Source of the DNA: Panulirus ornatus
Taxonomy: Eukaryota; Arthropoda; Malacostraca; Decapoda; Palinuridae
Assembly (NCBI RefSeq): GCF_036320965.1
Contig: NC_092234.1
Coordinates: 34,388,703 to 34,452,702 of the forward strand
Length of the DNA stretch: 64,000 bases
Direction: 5' to 3'
Positions within the stretch are counted from its first letter, which is position 1. Each line of letters begins with the position of its first letter. The notes under the pieces were generated by a model that did not search any database, was not told the origin of the DNA, and saw only the letters and a list, made by a program, of their open reading frames with translations. Made by a program: the position numbers and the translations under genes. This document shows, in pieces, positions 1 to 11,199 of the stretch.

Positions 1-310
1 TTGGAGGTGGAAAGATGGAGTGAAAAAGATTTTGTGTGATCGGGGCCTGAACATGCAGGAGGGTGAAAGGAGGGCAAGGAATAGAGTGAATTGGATCGAT
101 GTGGTATACCGGGGTTGACATGCTGTCAGTGGATTGAATCAGGGCATGTGAAGCGTCTGGGGTAAACCATGGAAAGCTGTGTAGTTATGTATATTTGCAT
201 ATGTGGACGTATGTATATACATGTGTATGGGGGTGGGTTGGGCCATTTCTTTCGTTTGTTTCCTTGCGCTACCTCACAAACGCGGGAGACAGCGACAAAG
301 CAAAAAAAAT

Positions 311-312
<2 letters not shown>
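1..312 (+). mobile_element. RTE copy 1, 3' end (short 3' UTR subfamily)
   Basis: The window opens inside the last 39 codons of the RTE ORF (WRWKDGVKKIL to DVVYRG, stop at 116-118). A short 3' UTR follows, then the conserved terminal hairpin and an A-rich tail. The 3' UTR lacks a 252-bp block that other copies carry, which marks the short-UTR subfamily. The tail runs into (TA)n. Confidence 0.85.

Positions 313-314
<2 letters not shown>

Positions 315-367
<53 letters not shown>
315..367. repeat. (TA)n microsatellite at RTE junction
   Basis: Pure TA dinucleotide tract lying exactly between the A-rich tail of RTE copy 1 and the 5'-truncated start of RTE copy 2 in the same orientation. Confidence 0.95.
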
Positions 368-370
<3 letters not shown>

Positions 371-1680
371 AGGTGAATGCAACAGTTTTGGAAAGAGGGG
401 CAAAAATGAAGTCTGTTGTGGATGACAGAGCTTGGGAAGTGAGTCAGTTGTTGTTTGCTGATGATACAGCATTGGTGGCTGATTCATGTGAAAACTGCAG
501 AAGCTGGTGACTGAGTTTGGTGAAGTGTGTGAAAGAAGAAAGTTCAGAGTAAATGTGAATAAGAGCAAGGTTATTAGGTGCAGTAGGGTTGAGGGTCAAG
601 TCAATTGGGAGGTAAGTTTGAATGGAGAAAAACTGGAGGAAGTAGAGTGTTTTAGATATCTGGGAGTGGATCTGGCAGCGGATGGAACCATGGAAGCGGA
701 AGTGAATCATAGGGTGGGGGAGGGGGCGAAAATCCTGGGAGCCTTAAAGAATGTGTGGAAGTCGAGAACATTATCTCGGAAAGCAAAAATGGGTATGTTT
801 GAAGGAATGGTGGTTCCAACAATGTTGTATGGTTGCGAGGCATGGGCTATGGATAGAGTTGTGCACAGGAGGGTGGATGTGCTGGAAATGAGATGTTTGA
901 GGACAATGTGTGGTGTGAGGTGGTTTGATCGAGTAAGTAATGTAAGAGTAAGAGAGATGTGTGGAAATGAAAAGAGCGTGGTTGAGAGAGCAGAAGAGGG
1001 TGTTTTGAAATGGTTTAGGCACATGGAGAGAATGAGTGAGGAAAGATTGACCAAGAGGATATATGTGTCGGAGGTGGAGGGAACAAGGAGAAGTGGGAGA
1101 CCAAATTGGAGGTGGAGAGATGGAGTGAAAAATATTTTGATTGATCGGGGCCTGAACATGCAGGAGGGTGAAAGGCGTGCAAGGAATAGAGTGAATTGGA
1201 TCGATGTGGTATACCGGGGTTGACGGGCTGTCAATGGATTGAATCAGGGTATGTGAAGCATCTGGGGTAAACCATGGAAAGCTGTGTGGGGCCTGGATGT
1301 GGAAAGGGAGCTGTGGTTTCGGGCATTATTGCATGACAGCTAGGGACTGAGTGTGAACGAATGAGGCTTTTGTTGTCTTTTCCTAGCGCTGCCCCGCACA
1401 CATGAGGGTGGAGGGGGATGGTATTCCATGTGTGGTGAGGTGGCGATGGGAATGAATAAAGGCAGACAGTGTGAATTGTGTGCATGGGTATATATGTATG
1501 TGTCTGTTTGTGTAATATATATGTATACATTGAGATGTATAGGCATGTATATTTGCGTGTGTGGACGTGTGTGCATATACATGTGTATGGGGGTGGGTAG
1601 GGCCATTTTTTTCGTCTGTTTCCTTGCGCTACCTCGCAAACGTGGGACACAGCGACAAAGCAAAATAAATGAATAATAAA
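368..1680 (+). mobile_element. RTE copy 2, 5'-truncated (RT active site to tail)
   Basis: Starts inside the reverse transcriptase at REVNA, just upstream of the FADDTALVADS active site. It runs through the C-terminal domain (stop at 1221-1223), a long-form 3' UTR and the terminal hairpin. A one-base deletion near 490 (GTGAAAAC where other copies have GTGAGAAAC) breaks the frame just after the active site; downstream the frame is open for about 238 codons. Not functional. Confidence 0.85.
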
Positions 1681-1687
1681 TATTTTT

Positions 1688-4600
1688 ATATTTATTTATT
1701 TTGCTTTGTCGCTGTCTCCCGTGTTTGCGAGGTAGCGCAAGGAAACAGACGAAAGAAATGGCCCCACCCACCCCCATACACAATGTATATACATACACGT
1801 CCACACACGCAAATATACATACCTGTACATCTCAATGTACACATATATAAACACACACAGACACATACATATATACCCATGCACACAATTCACACTGTCT
1901 GCCTTTATTCATTCCCATCGCCACCTTGCCACACATGGAATACCATCCCCCTCCCCCCTCATGTGTGCGAGGTAGCACTAGGAAAAGACAACAAAGGCCC
2001 ATTCATTCACACTCAGTCTCTAGCTGTCATGCAATAATGCCCGAAACCACAGCTCCCTTTCCACATCCAGGCCCCACACAACTTTCCATGGTTTACCCCA
2101 GACGTTTCACATGCCCTGATTCAATCCACTGACAGCACATCAACCCCGGTATACCACATCGATCTAATTCACTCTATCCCTTTCCCGCCTTTCACCCTCC
2201 TGCATGTTCAGGCCCCGATCACACAAAATCTTTTTCACTCCATCTTTCCACCTCCAATTTGGTCTCCCACTTCTCCTCGTTCCCTCCACCTCCAACACAT
2301 ATATCCTCTTGGTCAATCTTTCCTCACTCATTCTCTCCATGTGCCCAAACCATTTCAAAACACCCTCTTCTGCTCTCTCAACCACGCTCTTTTTATTTCC
2401 ACACATCTCTCTTACCCTTACATTACTTACTCGATCAAACCACCTCACACCACATATTGTCCTCAAACATCTCATTTCCAGCACATCCACCCTCCTGCAC
2501 ACAACTCTATCCATAGCCCACGCCTCGCAACCATACAACATTGTTGGAACCACTATTCCTTCGAACATAGCCATTTTTGCTTTCCGAGATAATGTTCTCG
2601 ACTTCCACACATTCTTCAAGGATCCCAGGATTTTTGCCCCCTCCCCCACCCTATGATTCACTTCTGCTTCCATGGTTCCATCCACTGCCAGATCCACTCC
2701 CAGATATCTAAAACACTTTACTTCCTCCAGTTTTTCTCCATTCAAACTTACCTCCCAGTTGACTTGACCCTCAACCCTACTGTACCTAATAACCTTGCTC
2801 TTATTCACATTTACTGTTAACTTTCTTCTTTGACACACTTTACCAAACTCGGTCACCAGCTTCTGCAGTTTCTCACATGAATCAGTCACCAGTGCTGTAT
2901 CATCAGCGAACAACAACTGACTCACTTCCCAAGCTCTCTCATCCACAACAGACTTCATACTTGCCCCTCTTTCCAAAACTCTTGCATTCACCTCCCTAAC
3001 AACCCTATCCATAAACAAATTAAACAACCATGGAGACATCACACACCCCTGCCACAAACCTACATTCACTGAGAACCAATCACTTTCCTCTCTTCCTACA
3101 CGTACACATGCCTTACATCCTCGATAAAAACTTTTCACTGCTTCTAACAACTTGCCTCCCACACCATATATTCTTAATACCTTCCAGAGAGCATCTCTAT
3201 CAACTCTATCATATGCCTTCTCCAGATCCATAAATGCTACATACAAATCCATTTGCTTTTCTAAGTATTTCTCACATACATTCTTCAAAGCAAACACCTG
3301 ATCCACACATCCTCTACCACTTCTGAAACCACACTGCTCTTCCCCAATCTGATGCTCTGTACATGTCTTCACCCTCTCAATCAATACCCTCCCATATAAT
3401 TTACCAGGAATACTCATCAAACTTATACCTCTGTAATTTGAGCACTCACTCTTATCCCCTTTGCCTTTGTACAATGGCACTATGCACGCATTCCGCCAAT
3501 CCTCAGGCACCTCACCATGAGTCATACATACATTAAATAACCTTACCAACCAGTCAACAATACAGTCATCCCCTTTTTTAATAAATTCCACTGCAATACC
3601 ATCCAAACCTGCTGCCTTGCCGGCTTTCATCTTCCGCAAAGCTTTTACTACCTCTTCTCTGTTTACCAAATCATTTTCCCTAACCCTCTCACTTTGCACA
3701 CCACCTCGACCAAAACACCCTATATCTGCCATTCTGTCATCAAACACATTCAACAAACCTTCAAAATACTCACTCCATCTCCTTCTCACATCACCACTAC
3801 TTGTTATCACCTCCCCATTTGCGCCCTTCACTGAAGTTCCCATTTGCTCCCTTGTCTTACGCACTTTATTTACCTCCTTCCAGAACATCTTTTTATTCTC
3901 CCTAAAAGTTAATGATACTCTCTCACCACAACTCTCATTTGCCCTTTTTTTCACCTCTTGCACCTTTCTCTTGACCTCCTGTCTCTTTCTTTTATACGTC
4001 TCCCACTCAATTGCATTTTTTCCCTGCAAAAATCGTCCAAATGCCTCTCTCTTCTCTTTCACTAACACTCTTACTTCTTCATCCCACCACTCACTACCCT
4101 TTCTAATCAACCCACCTCCCACTCTTCTCATGCCACAAGCATCTTTTGCGCAATCCATCACTGATTCCCTAAATACATCCCATTCCTCCCCCACTCCCCT
4201 TTCTTCCATTGTTCTCACCTTTTTCCATTCTGTACTCAGTCTCTCCTGGTACTTCCTCACACAAGTCTCCTTTCCAAGCTCACTTACTCTCACCACCCTC
4301 TTCACCCCAACATTCACTCTTCTTTTCTGAAAACCCATACAAATCTTCACCTTAGCCTCCACAAGATAATGATCAGACATCCCTCCAGTTGCACCTCTCA
4401 GCACATTAACATCCAAAAGTCTCTTTCGCGCGCCTGTCAATTAACACGTAATCCAATAACGCTCTCTGGCCATCTCTCCTACTTACATAAGTATACTTAT
4501 TATATCTCGCTTTTTAAACCAGGTATTCCCAATCATCAGTCCTTTTTCAGCACATAAATCTACAAGCTCTTTGCCATTTCCATTTACAACACTGAACACC

Positions 4601-5262
4601 CCATGTATACCAATTATTCCCTCAACTGCCAGATTACTCACCTTTGCATTCAAATCACCCATCACTATAACCCGGTCTCGTGCATCAAAACCACTAACAC
4701 ACTCATTCAGCTGCTCCCAAAACACTTGCCTCTCATGATCTTTCTTCTCATGCCCAGGTGCATATGCACCAATAATCACCCATCTCTCTCCATCAACTTT
4801 CAGTTTTACCCATATTAATCGAGAATTTACTTTCTTACATTCTATCACGTACTCCCACAACTCCTGTTTCAGGAGTACTGCTACTCTTTCCCTTGCTCTT
4901 GTCCTCTCACTAACCCCTGACTTTACTCCCAAGACATTCCCAAACCACTCTTCCCCTTTACCCTTGAGCTTCGTTTCACTCAGAGCCAAAACATCCAGGT
5001 TCCTTTCCTCAAACATACTACCTATCTCTCCTTTTTTCACATCTTGGTTACATCCACACACATTTAGGCACCCCAATCTGAGCCTTCGAGGAGGATGAGT
5101 ACTCCCCGCGCGACTCCTTCTTCTGTTTCCCATTTTAGAAAGTTAAAAAAAAATACAAGGAGGGGAGGATTTCTGGCCCTCCGCTCCTGTCCCCTCTAGT
5201 CGCTTTCTACGACACGCGAGGAATGCGTGGGAAGTATTCTTTCACCCCTATCCCCAGGGATA
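1688..5262 (-). mobile_element. RTE copy 3, near full length
   Basis: The most complete copy in the window, about 3.6 kb. Read on the minus strand it has a 5' UTR of about 130 bp with a GC-rich block, one long ORF region, a long-form 3' UTR, the terminal hairpin and an A/T-rich tail. It lies tail-to-tail with copy 2; only about 10-20 bp of A/T sequence separates the two tails. The 5' end is set where similarity with the 5' UTRs of the copies at 61212-61940 and 6285 stops, so it is approximate. A CA/TA-rich intron stretch lies beyond it. Confidence 0.88.
2140..5133 (-). pseudogene. RTE ORF: APE endonuclease-reverse transcriptase (nearly intact)
   Basis: Reference ORF for the family, about 998 codons from ATG at 5133. 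Residues about 1-230 are an APE/exonuclease III-like endonuclease, with LALSETKL carrying the catalytic Glu, the GAYAPGHEKKD strand, VIVMGDLNAKV and the SDHYLV catalytic His motif. A basic, Lys/Arg-rich linker follows. The reverse transcriptase has [45 protein letters not shown]-like and FADDTALV blocks. The last 200 residues contain YGCEAWAMD, WFGHMERM and GRPNWRWKDG. Family role: nicks the target and reverse-transcribes its own RNA at the nick. Damage: a one-base deletion near 4500 and a two-base deletion near 4425 shift and then restore the frame. A Trp-to-stop change at 2164-2166 removes the last eight residues. Single-ORF architecture of about 1,000 residues fits the RTE clade. Confidence 0.85.
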
Positions 5263-5763
5263 ATATACATATATAATTACACATACACACACATACACAC
5301 ACACACGCACATATACACACACACACACATACATATATATACATATGAAAAATGTAAGAAACAATTTAGAAAACTGAAACTTCTAGCTTGAAATGAAATG
5401 AAAAAATGAATGTCACATAATGGTTCAACCTCTGGCTATGGAAAAAGGAAATGTTTAATTTATTCACACAAACGTCAATAGTAGTTCTCATCAATTTAAC
5501 CACTGTATCAATAAGCTTCAATGTCTAAGCTACATTTTTTCCAATTTCACTATTTTCTTGTCAAAGCACCATGTATGAAAACTATCACTCCAGTAACACA
5601 ACTATAAACATTTACTTCCCCTTTAAAAAAGTTCTGGGGAAGTCTGTCTCGATAGACTGCGGGACACTCTACCACCTGGCGAGGTTTGTGTTGCAATGGA
5701 TCTTGATTCACAAACGTAGTAGCATCACTGATGGGCCAAGGTAGTTCCGTTGGCGGAGAGGAG

Positions 5764-5766
<3 letters not shown>
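5263..5766. other. Intron, CA/TA-rich, no gene seen
   Basis: Begins with mixed TA and CA dinucleotide runs (about 5264-5345), then ordinary AT-rich sequence. No exon-like frame or recognisable element was seen. Confidence 0.6.

Positions 5767-5815
<49 letters not shown>
5767..5815. repeat. (TA)n microsatellite
   Basis: Pure TA tract adjoining the 3' side of the decayed minus-strand RTE copy that follows, consistent with its tail. Confidence 0.95.
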
Positions 5816-5820
<5 letters not shown>

Positions 5821-6284
5821 GCAAAGACAAATACATATATACACATGCACACATTCATACTTGCTTGCCTTTATCTATTCCTGGCACTTCCCCGCCACAG
5901 GAAACAGCATCGCGACCCCCTGCTTCAGTGAGGTTGCGCCAGGAAAACAGACAAAAAAGGCCACATTCGTTCACACTCACTCTTTAGCTGTCATGTGTAA
6001 TGCACTGACACCACAGCTCCCAATCCGCATCCAGGCTCCATAGACCTTTCCATGGTTTACCGCAGACATTTCACATGCCCTGGTTCAGTCCATTGACAGC
6101 ATGTCGACCCCAGTATACCACATTGTTCCAATTTGGTCTATTCTTTGCACATCTCTCACCCTCCTGTATGTTCAAGCCCTGAGCGCTCGAAATCTTTTTT
6201 ACTCTCCATTTTTCCAGCTCCAGTTTGGTTTCCCCACTTCTTGTTCCCTCCACGTCTAACACATATATCCTCTTTGTCAATCTT
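5816..6284 (-). mobile_element. RTE copy 4, decayed 3' fragment
   Basis: Minus-strand copy with a diverged long-form 3' UTR and the last roughly 70 codons of the ORF, carrying many substitutions. It breaks off sharply at the segment encoding KRIYV (about 6280), where the short non-autonomous element begins. Confidence 0.75.
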
Positions 6285-6518
6285 ATATATTATCCCTAGG
6301 GACAGGGGAAAAAGTACTTCCCATGTATTTCCTGTGTGTCGTAGAAGGTGACTAAAACGGATGGGAGCAGCAGGCTGGAAATCCTGCCCTTCAGTTTTAC
6401 ATTTATAAGAGAAGTTGCAGAGAAGGGGGCCAAGAGAGGAGTTTTCTCTCAAAAGCTTTGTTATCTGTTCTTGAGCGCTGCCTCACTAATGTGGGAAGTG
6501 GCAAATATGTATGAAAAA
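6285..6518 (+). mobile_element. Short non-autonomous RTE-derived element (SINE-like)
   Basis: About 235 bp. The first about 110 bp (TATCCCTAGGGA, then CTTCCCATGTATTTCC, GTCGTAGAAGG, and GGCTGGAAATCCTGCCC) match the RTE 5' UTR seen in minus orientation at 61800-61930 and 5134-5262. The last about 50 bp (GCTGCCTCACTAATGTGGGA, then GTGGC) match the core of the RTE 3' tail. The middle is unrelated and non-coding. This is the layout expected of an internally deleted, RTE-mobilised element. It has no open reading frame. Confidence 0.65.
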
Positions 6519-6773
6519 TTATGCACACACACACTTACACTGGAACTTCTTGATTTTTGCTCGATTTAAGTCATTTTTAGGCACATGGTCCACTTACAAC
6601 TTTTTAAAATTTTGCGAGCTTAAGTTTGAGGAATGCAGTCATTTGGCTGGCAGTGTGTTGGTATGACATTTATTGCCAGTGTCGTGCAAGAAGCGCTCAT
6701 ATGCATGGCATGAAGTGTTACAGTAATTTTGCTGCAGTATATTCTGTATTTCATATGTTTTGTCCTTTGCATC
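6519..6773. other. Intron, possible transposon flank
   Basis: Non-coding AT-rich DNA upstream of the Tigger-like relic. It may include that element's 5' untranslated part, but I could not identify a terminal inverted repeat. Confidence 0.4.
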
Positions 6774-6990
6774 ATGCCACCAAAGCATCTTTTAAGTTCT
6801 CTTGGTAACAGTGGTGCTAAAGAGCATGAGACCATCTCTATAGGGATTAACATGAATGCACTCAAACGTCATGAATAAGGTGAACATGATGTGGACTGAA
6901 TAACTAGAGAGGTGCATAAGAAGGTGGGGAAGAAGTGGCTTAAGTGCTTTCATGAATTATGCATGTGGACCTCAGTTGAGAGTTAGATGC
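6774..6990 (+). pseudogene. Tigger/pogo-like transposase relic (N-terminus)
   Basis: From ATG at 6774 the frame reads MPPKHLLSSLGNSGAK, then 18 more residues ending ALKRHE, and reaches TAA at 6876. The pattern of Pro-Lys start, Ser-rich stretch, GAK basic patch, ETI-S-I, then LKRHE-GE resembles the N-terminal CENP-B-type DNA-binding start of Tigger/pogo transposases (Tc1/mariner superfamily). After the stop the same frame continues with GEHDVD and a Lys-rich stretch, then more stops. It is a dead DNA-transposon fragment; the catalytic DDE domain was not found. Assigned by eye from the N-terminus only. Confidence 0.5.
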
Positions 6991-8256
6991 AAGACAGTTT
7001 GACTTGATAATGTGTTTGTGCCTCTTTATTTCTGAAAATGATACAAAGACAAGAATGTTTATGTGTTAATTGTAGGCAGGAAAGTTTAATGATTGAATAT
7101 AAGGGAATGTTGACTCAATGAAGGTTATGAATACAAGACACTATCCCGCACATTTTTGTTGTTTCCTGGGCAGAGTGAATTTGATCATCACTTCTGACTC
7201 TTTTATGTATAAATTGAGACAAGGGCATTTGCAATATGGCTGAGATCAGTGTTTGTCAAAGGAAACTTCAGTGTCAAGTGAGGGGTTTTATTTTTTTATA
7301 GAATATCTGATAAGATGTTGAATATACCCTGATTTATCAAGGGATTATCGCTTCCCCTGGTTCTAGTAATGACTAACCTTTACAAAAAAGTTATGTAGGA
7401 GTACTGATACCTTGATGGTACTTGGACTTCCCATGTCAGGATCCACTGGCTAAGAGTGAAAAATTCTGCAAGATAGCATCCTTTGTTACAGTGAAGAAAT
7501 CAGTCTATCACTGCAAAACTGATTTTTCTTATTTATGTATTATGTTGAGCATACCAGTTTTCTTTTTCAAAATGATTGTTGTTCATATTGCCTTGAGTAT
7601 CAAAGGTATTTAGTTAAGACATTGATGATTTCTTCTGATATCAAGGGCATAATCAGATAGGGATGCCTATTGTAGGGAATCCCCTGATGTTGGCCATTTT
7701 TCTTGTACTGTTTCATTCACTGGCATCATAGTATTAATAAATCATTACTCATGATAGAAAGATCAGTGAATTTATAGTCCAAAGACAGGCCTCTCCAAAA
7801 TATGCACCTGAACATTTTGCTTGATGATATTGAATCTGACAGTATTGTTGTCCCAGTTATAGAGGTGACAGAAGATATTTGACTAATTTTTTGAAACCTT
7901 TTGCTTTTTTTTTATGTAGTAATTGATATAAATTTTTCAGAGGGGGATTTTTTCTTATTCATATTTATCCTGAAGGGCTTTCTAGACTGATTTTTTTTCC
8001 CTGAAGGTGATAGAAATCTTTGTAAGAAGAATATAAAACTGCTTATGTGCATTTTGTTATTATTTCCTCTTTGATATTATTCTACTGATATATCTGATAC
8101 ATCCTTATTAATGAATATTTTTGAGATTGTATTTTTCTTGGAAGTATTATAGTTGTATCATAGACTGGAGTTCTTATGCGTTGCAACATCAGCTTTTGTG
8201 AACTTATTCTGAATTGTAAAAGAAAGCATAAAGAATGTGTACATTTCCTTTGACAG
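6991..8256. other. Intron, no gene seen
   Basis: Low-GC sequence upstream of DNAJC13 exon A with frequent stops in all frames. No RTE similarity was seen. Parts could belong to the decayed DNA transposon that starts at 6774, but nothing specific supports that. Confidence 0.5.
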
Positions 8257-8436
8257 TCCTTGCTGCGAGTCTGCTTGGTTGGTGTGGAGTGTGTGTCAGC
8301 ATTAGCTGTTGATCAGATACTTCAGATGAATTTACTGCAAGCTGGTATCCTGTGGCATCTGCTTCTCTTTCTCTTCTCATATGATTACACCCTTGATGAA
8401 GGAGGAGTTAGCAAATGTGAAGACTCCAACCAGCAG
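8257..8436 (+). CDS. DNAJC13: DNAJC13/RME-8 internal exon A
   Basis: Internal coding exon of a DNAJC13/RME-8 orthologue, a roughly 2,200-residue J-domain protein of early endosomes that recruits Hsc70 and controls retromer/WASH sorting (family knowledge). A pyrimidine-rich acceptor ending in TTGACAG precedes it and a GTAATC donor follows. It is exactly 60 codons with no stop, starting Ser-Leu-Leu-Arg. The recognisable core is [17 protein letters not shown], a helical armadillo-like stretch strongly conserved in DNAJC13, ending in SNQQ. It is phase 0 at both ends and joins in frame to the next exon. No upstream exon was found in the preceding 8.2 kb. The paralogue-free family assignment rests on the match of all four exons in order, recognised by eye without a database search. 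Confidence 0.9.
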
Positions 8437-8703
8437 GTAATCTAATCCTCAAGATATTAAAAAGACAGATACTTTAATGCAAAATTAGCTATAGAATTTG
8501 ATTTTCCCGTATTTGCAAATGTTAAACTAGATTTTTTCCTTTTTTTACTCTGTTGTCTTGGTGTGGATAAATCGACTACTGCAAATCTTTTGGTGCTGGA
8601 ACGTTAGTTGTCATCATGCTAATTCATAAAGTAGGTTTTCCATGGTGTAAAGCTCTGCATGAGAGATAATATCCAATTGGGATTGTGATATTTCAATATT
8701 GGA
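8437..8703. other. Intron, donor side of exon A
   Basis: Short ordinary intron stretch between the exon A donor and the poly(T) start of an inverted RTE copy. No feature was recognised. Confidence 0.5.
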
Positions 8704-10340
8704 TTTTTTTTTTTTATTATACTTTGTCACTGTCTCCCGCGTTTGCGAGGTAGCGCAAGGAAACAGACGAAAGAAATGGCCCAACCCCCCCCCATGCACA
8801 TGTATATACGTACGTCCACACACGCAAATATACATACCTACACAGCTTCCCATGGTTTACCCCAGACGCTTCACATGCCTTGATTCAATCCACTGACAGC
8901 ACGTCAACCCCGGTATACCACATCGCTCCAATTCACTCTATTCCTTGCCCTCCTTTCACCCTCCTGCATGTTCAGGCCCCGATCACACAAAATCTTTTTC
9001 ACTCCATCTTTCCACCTCCAATTTGGTCTCCCTCTTCTCCTCGTTCCCTCCACCTCCGATACATATATCCTCTTGGTCAATCTTTCCTCACTCATTCTCT
9101 CCATGTGCCCGAACCATTTCAAAACACCCTCTTCTGCTCTCTCAACCACGCTCTTTTTATTTCCACACATCTCTCTTACCCTTACGTTACTCACTCGATC
9201 AAACCACCTCACACCACACATTGTCCTCAAACATCTCATTTCCAGCACATCCATCCTCCTGCGCACAACTCTATCCATAGCCCACACCTCGCAACCATAC
9301 AACATTGTTGGAACCACTATTCCTTCAAACATACCCATTTTTGCTTTCCGAGATAATGTTCTCGACTTCCACACATTCTTCAAGGCTCCCAGAATTTTCG
9401 CCCCCTCCCCCACCCTATGATCCACTTCCGCTTCCATGGTTCCATCCGCTGCCAGATCCACTCCCAGATATCTAAAACACTTCACTTCCTCCAGTTTTTC
9501 TCCATTCAAACTCACCTCCCAATTGACTTGACCCTCAACCCTACTGTACCTAATAACCTTGCTCTTATTCACATTTACTCTTAACTTTCTTCTTCCACAC
9601 ACTTTACCAAACTCAGTCACCAGCTTCTGCAGTTTCTCACATGAATCAGCCACCAGCGCTGTATCATCAGCGAACAACAACTGACTCACTTCCCAAGCTC
9701 TCTCATCCCCAACAGACTTCATACTTGCCCCTCTTTCCAAAACTCTTGCATTTACCTCCCTAACAACCCCATCCATAAACAAATTAAACAACCATGGAGA
9801 CATCACACACCCCTGCCGCAAACCTACATTCACTGAGAACCAATCACTTTCCTCTCTTCCTACACGTACACATGCCTTACATCCTCGATAAAAACTTTTC
9901 ACTGCTTCTAACAACTTTCCTCCCACACCATATATTCTTAATACCTTCCACAGAGCATCTCTATCAACTCTATCATATGCCTTCTCCAGATCCATAAATG
10001 CTACATACAAATCCATTTGCTTTTCTAATTATTTCTCACATACATTCTTCAAAGCAAACACCTGATCCACACATCCTCTACCACTTCTGAAACCACACTG
10101 CTCTTCCCCAATCTGATGCTCTGTACATGTCTTCACCCTCTCAATCAATACCCTCCCATATAATTTACCAGGAATACTCAACAAACTTATACCTCTGTAA
10201 TTTGAGCAATCACTCTTATCCCCTTTGCCTTTGTACAATGGCACTATGCACGCATTCCGCCAATCCTCAGGCACCTCACCATGAGTCATACATACATTAA
10301 ATAACCTTACCAACCAGTCAACAATACAGTCACCCCCTTT
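8704..10340 (-). mobile_element. RTE copy 6, young, 5'-truncated (short 3' UTR)
   Basis: Minus-strand copy with a poly(A) tail (T-run at 8704-8714), short-form 3' UTR, and ORF from the linker/RT border to the usual stop. It stops abruptly after the segment encoding KKGGDCIVDW. A possible short target-site duplication TTGGA flanks it (8699-8703 and 10341-10345), too short to be decisive. Confidence 0.85.
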
Positions 10341-10355
10341 TTGGAAGACATACAT
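8904..10355 (-). pseudogene. RTE reverse transcriptase, one nonsense change
   Basis: The frame is open for 370 codons to the family stop (AFMDLEKAYD, RQGCVMSPWLFN, FADDTALVADS and the C-terminal domain all intact). A Tyr-to-stop change (TAC to TAA in CEKYLEKQ, near 10028) separates it from the upstream 108-codon piece carrying VPLYKGKGD and CGFRSGRGCVDQ. The most N-terminal residues of the upstream piece are flanking sequence, not element. The endonuclease is absent. Confidence 0.8.
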
Positions 10356-10613
10356 AAAGATGTTATGTAAAAGGGTGACAACAGATATCAGGAATTCATG
10401 ATTTGAGAAATTTATATATGAGGATGAGGAGTTAAAAGGAAGAGTTTTCTTTACGGAAACCTAGCTACATTTTGAGGCTAGATTCATGAATAGGGAGGGA
10501 AACAAGGTGAAATAAAGAGGTAAGAAATGATGTTTATGGAACATGATAAGATAAAGTTTTTTGTAATTAAAGGATGAGGAGGTGTGGATAGGAATAAATA
10601 GAATTAAGCATTA
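10341..10613. other. Intron, no gene seen
   Basis: Purine-rich, low-GC intron segment between an inverted RTE copy and a solo RTE 3' UTR. No recognisable element. Confidence 0.5.
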
Positions 10614-11052
10614 GGGCATGTGAAGCGTCTGGGGTAAACCATGGAAAGTTGTGTGGGGCCTGGATGTGGAAAGGGAGCTGTGGTTTCGGGCATTATTGCA
10701 TGACAACTAGAGACTGAGTGTGAACGAATGGGGCCTTTGTTGTCTTTTCCTAGCACTACCTCGCACACATGAGGGGGGGGAGGGGGATGTTATTCCATGT
10801 GTGGCGAGATGGCGATGGGAATGAATAAAGGTAGACAGTGTGAATTGTGTGCATGGGTATATATGTATGTCTCTGTGTGTGTATATATATGTGTACATTG
10901 AGATGTATAGGTATGTATATTTGCGTGTGTGGACATGTATGTATATACATGTGTATGGGGGTGGGTTGGGCCATTTCTTTCGTCTGTTTTCTTGCGCTAC
11001 CTCGCAAACGCGGGAGACAGCGACAAAGCAAAATAATAATAAAAAAAAAAAT
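10614..11052 (+). mobile_element. RTE copy 7, solo 3' UTR and tail
   Basis: Begins at GGGCATGTGAAGCGTCTGGG, about 20 bp after the family stop codon, and contains the entire long-form 3' UTR, the terminal hairpin and an A-rich tail. It is an extreme 5' truncation of about 440 bp with no coding sequence, as expected when reverse transcription starting at the RNA 3' end aborts early. Confidence 0.85.
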
Positions 11053-11199
11053 GTTTTGGACAGAATAATCAGGAATGGGATCAGATTTTGAGGTAGTTTG
11101 TAAATGTAAATTGATAGTTGTGAGAAGAATGAATAGATGATTGTATATGGGTTGAAATAAAATCAAGACAAAATTTTCTCACACTTGTTTGCTATTTAC

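Noticed and set aside
3617..4330. 237-codon frame antisense to the RTE linker (also 39585-40298 on the minus strand)
   Set aside because: It recurs in every copy as an antisense shadow caused by the pyrimidine-rich antisense strand. It has no motif, and its composition is Ser/Thr/Phe/Leu low-complexity.
6156..6452. 98-codon minus-strand frame
   Set aside because: Spans the border of an RTE fragment and the short non-autonomous element; antisense to the latter.
7422..7613. 63-codon frame as a possible upstream DNAJC13 exon
   Set aside because: No acceptor/donor pair in matching phase and no similarity to the protein expected before exon A.
8699..10345. TTGGA as target-site duplication of copy 6
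   Set aside because: Only 5 bp and next to T-runs; the two clear cases are 7 bp, so it is kept only as a possibility.
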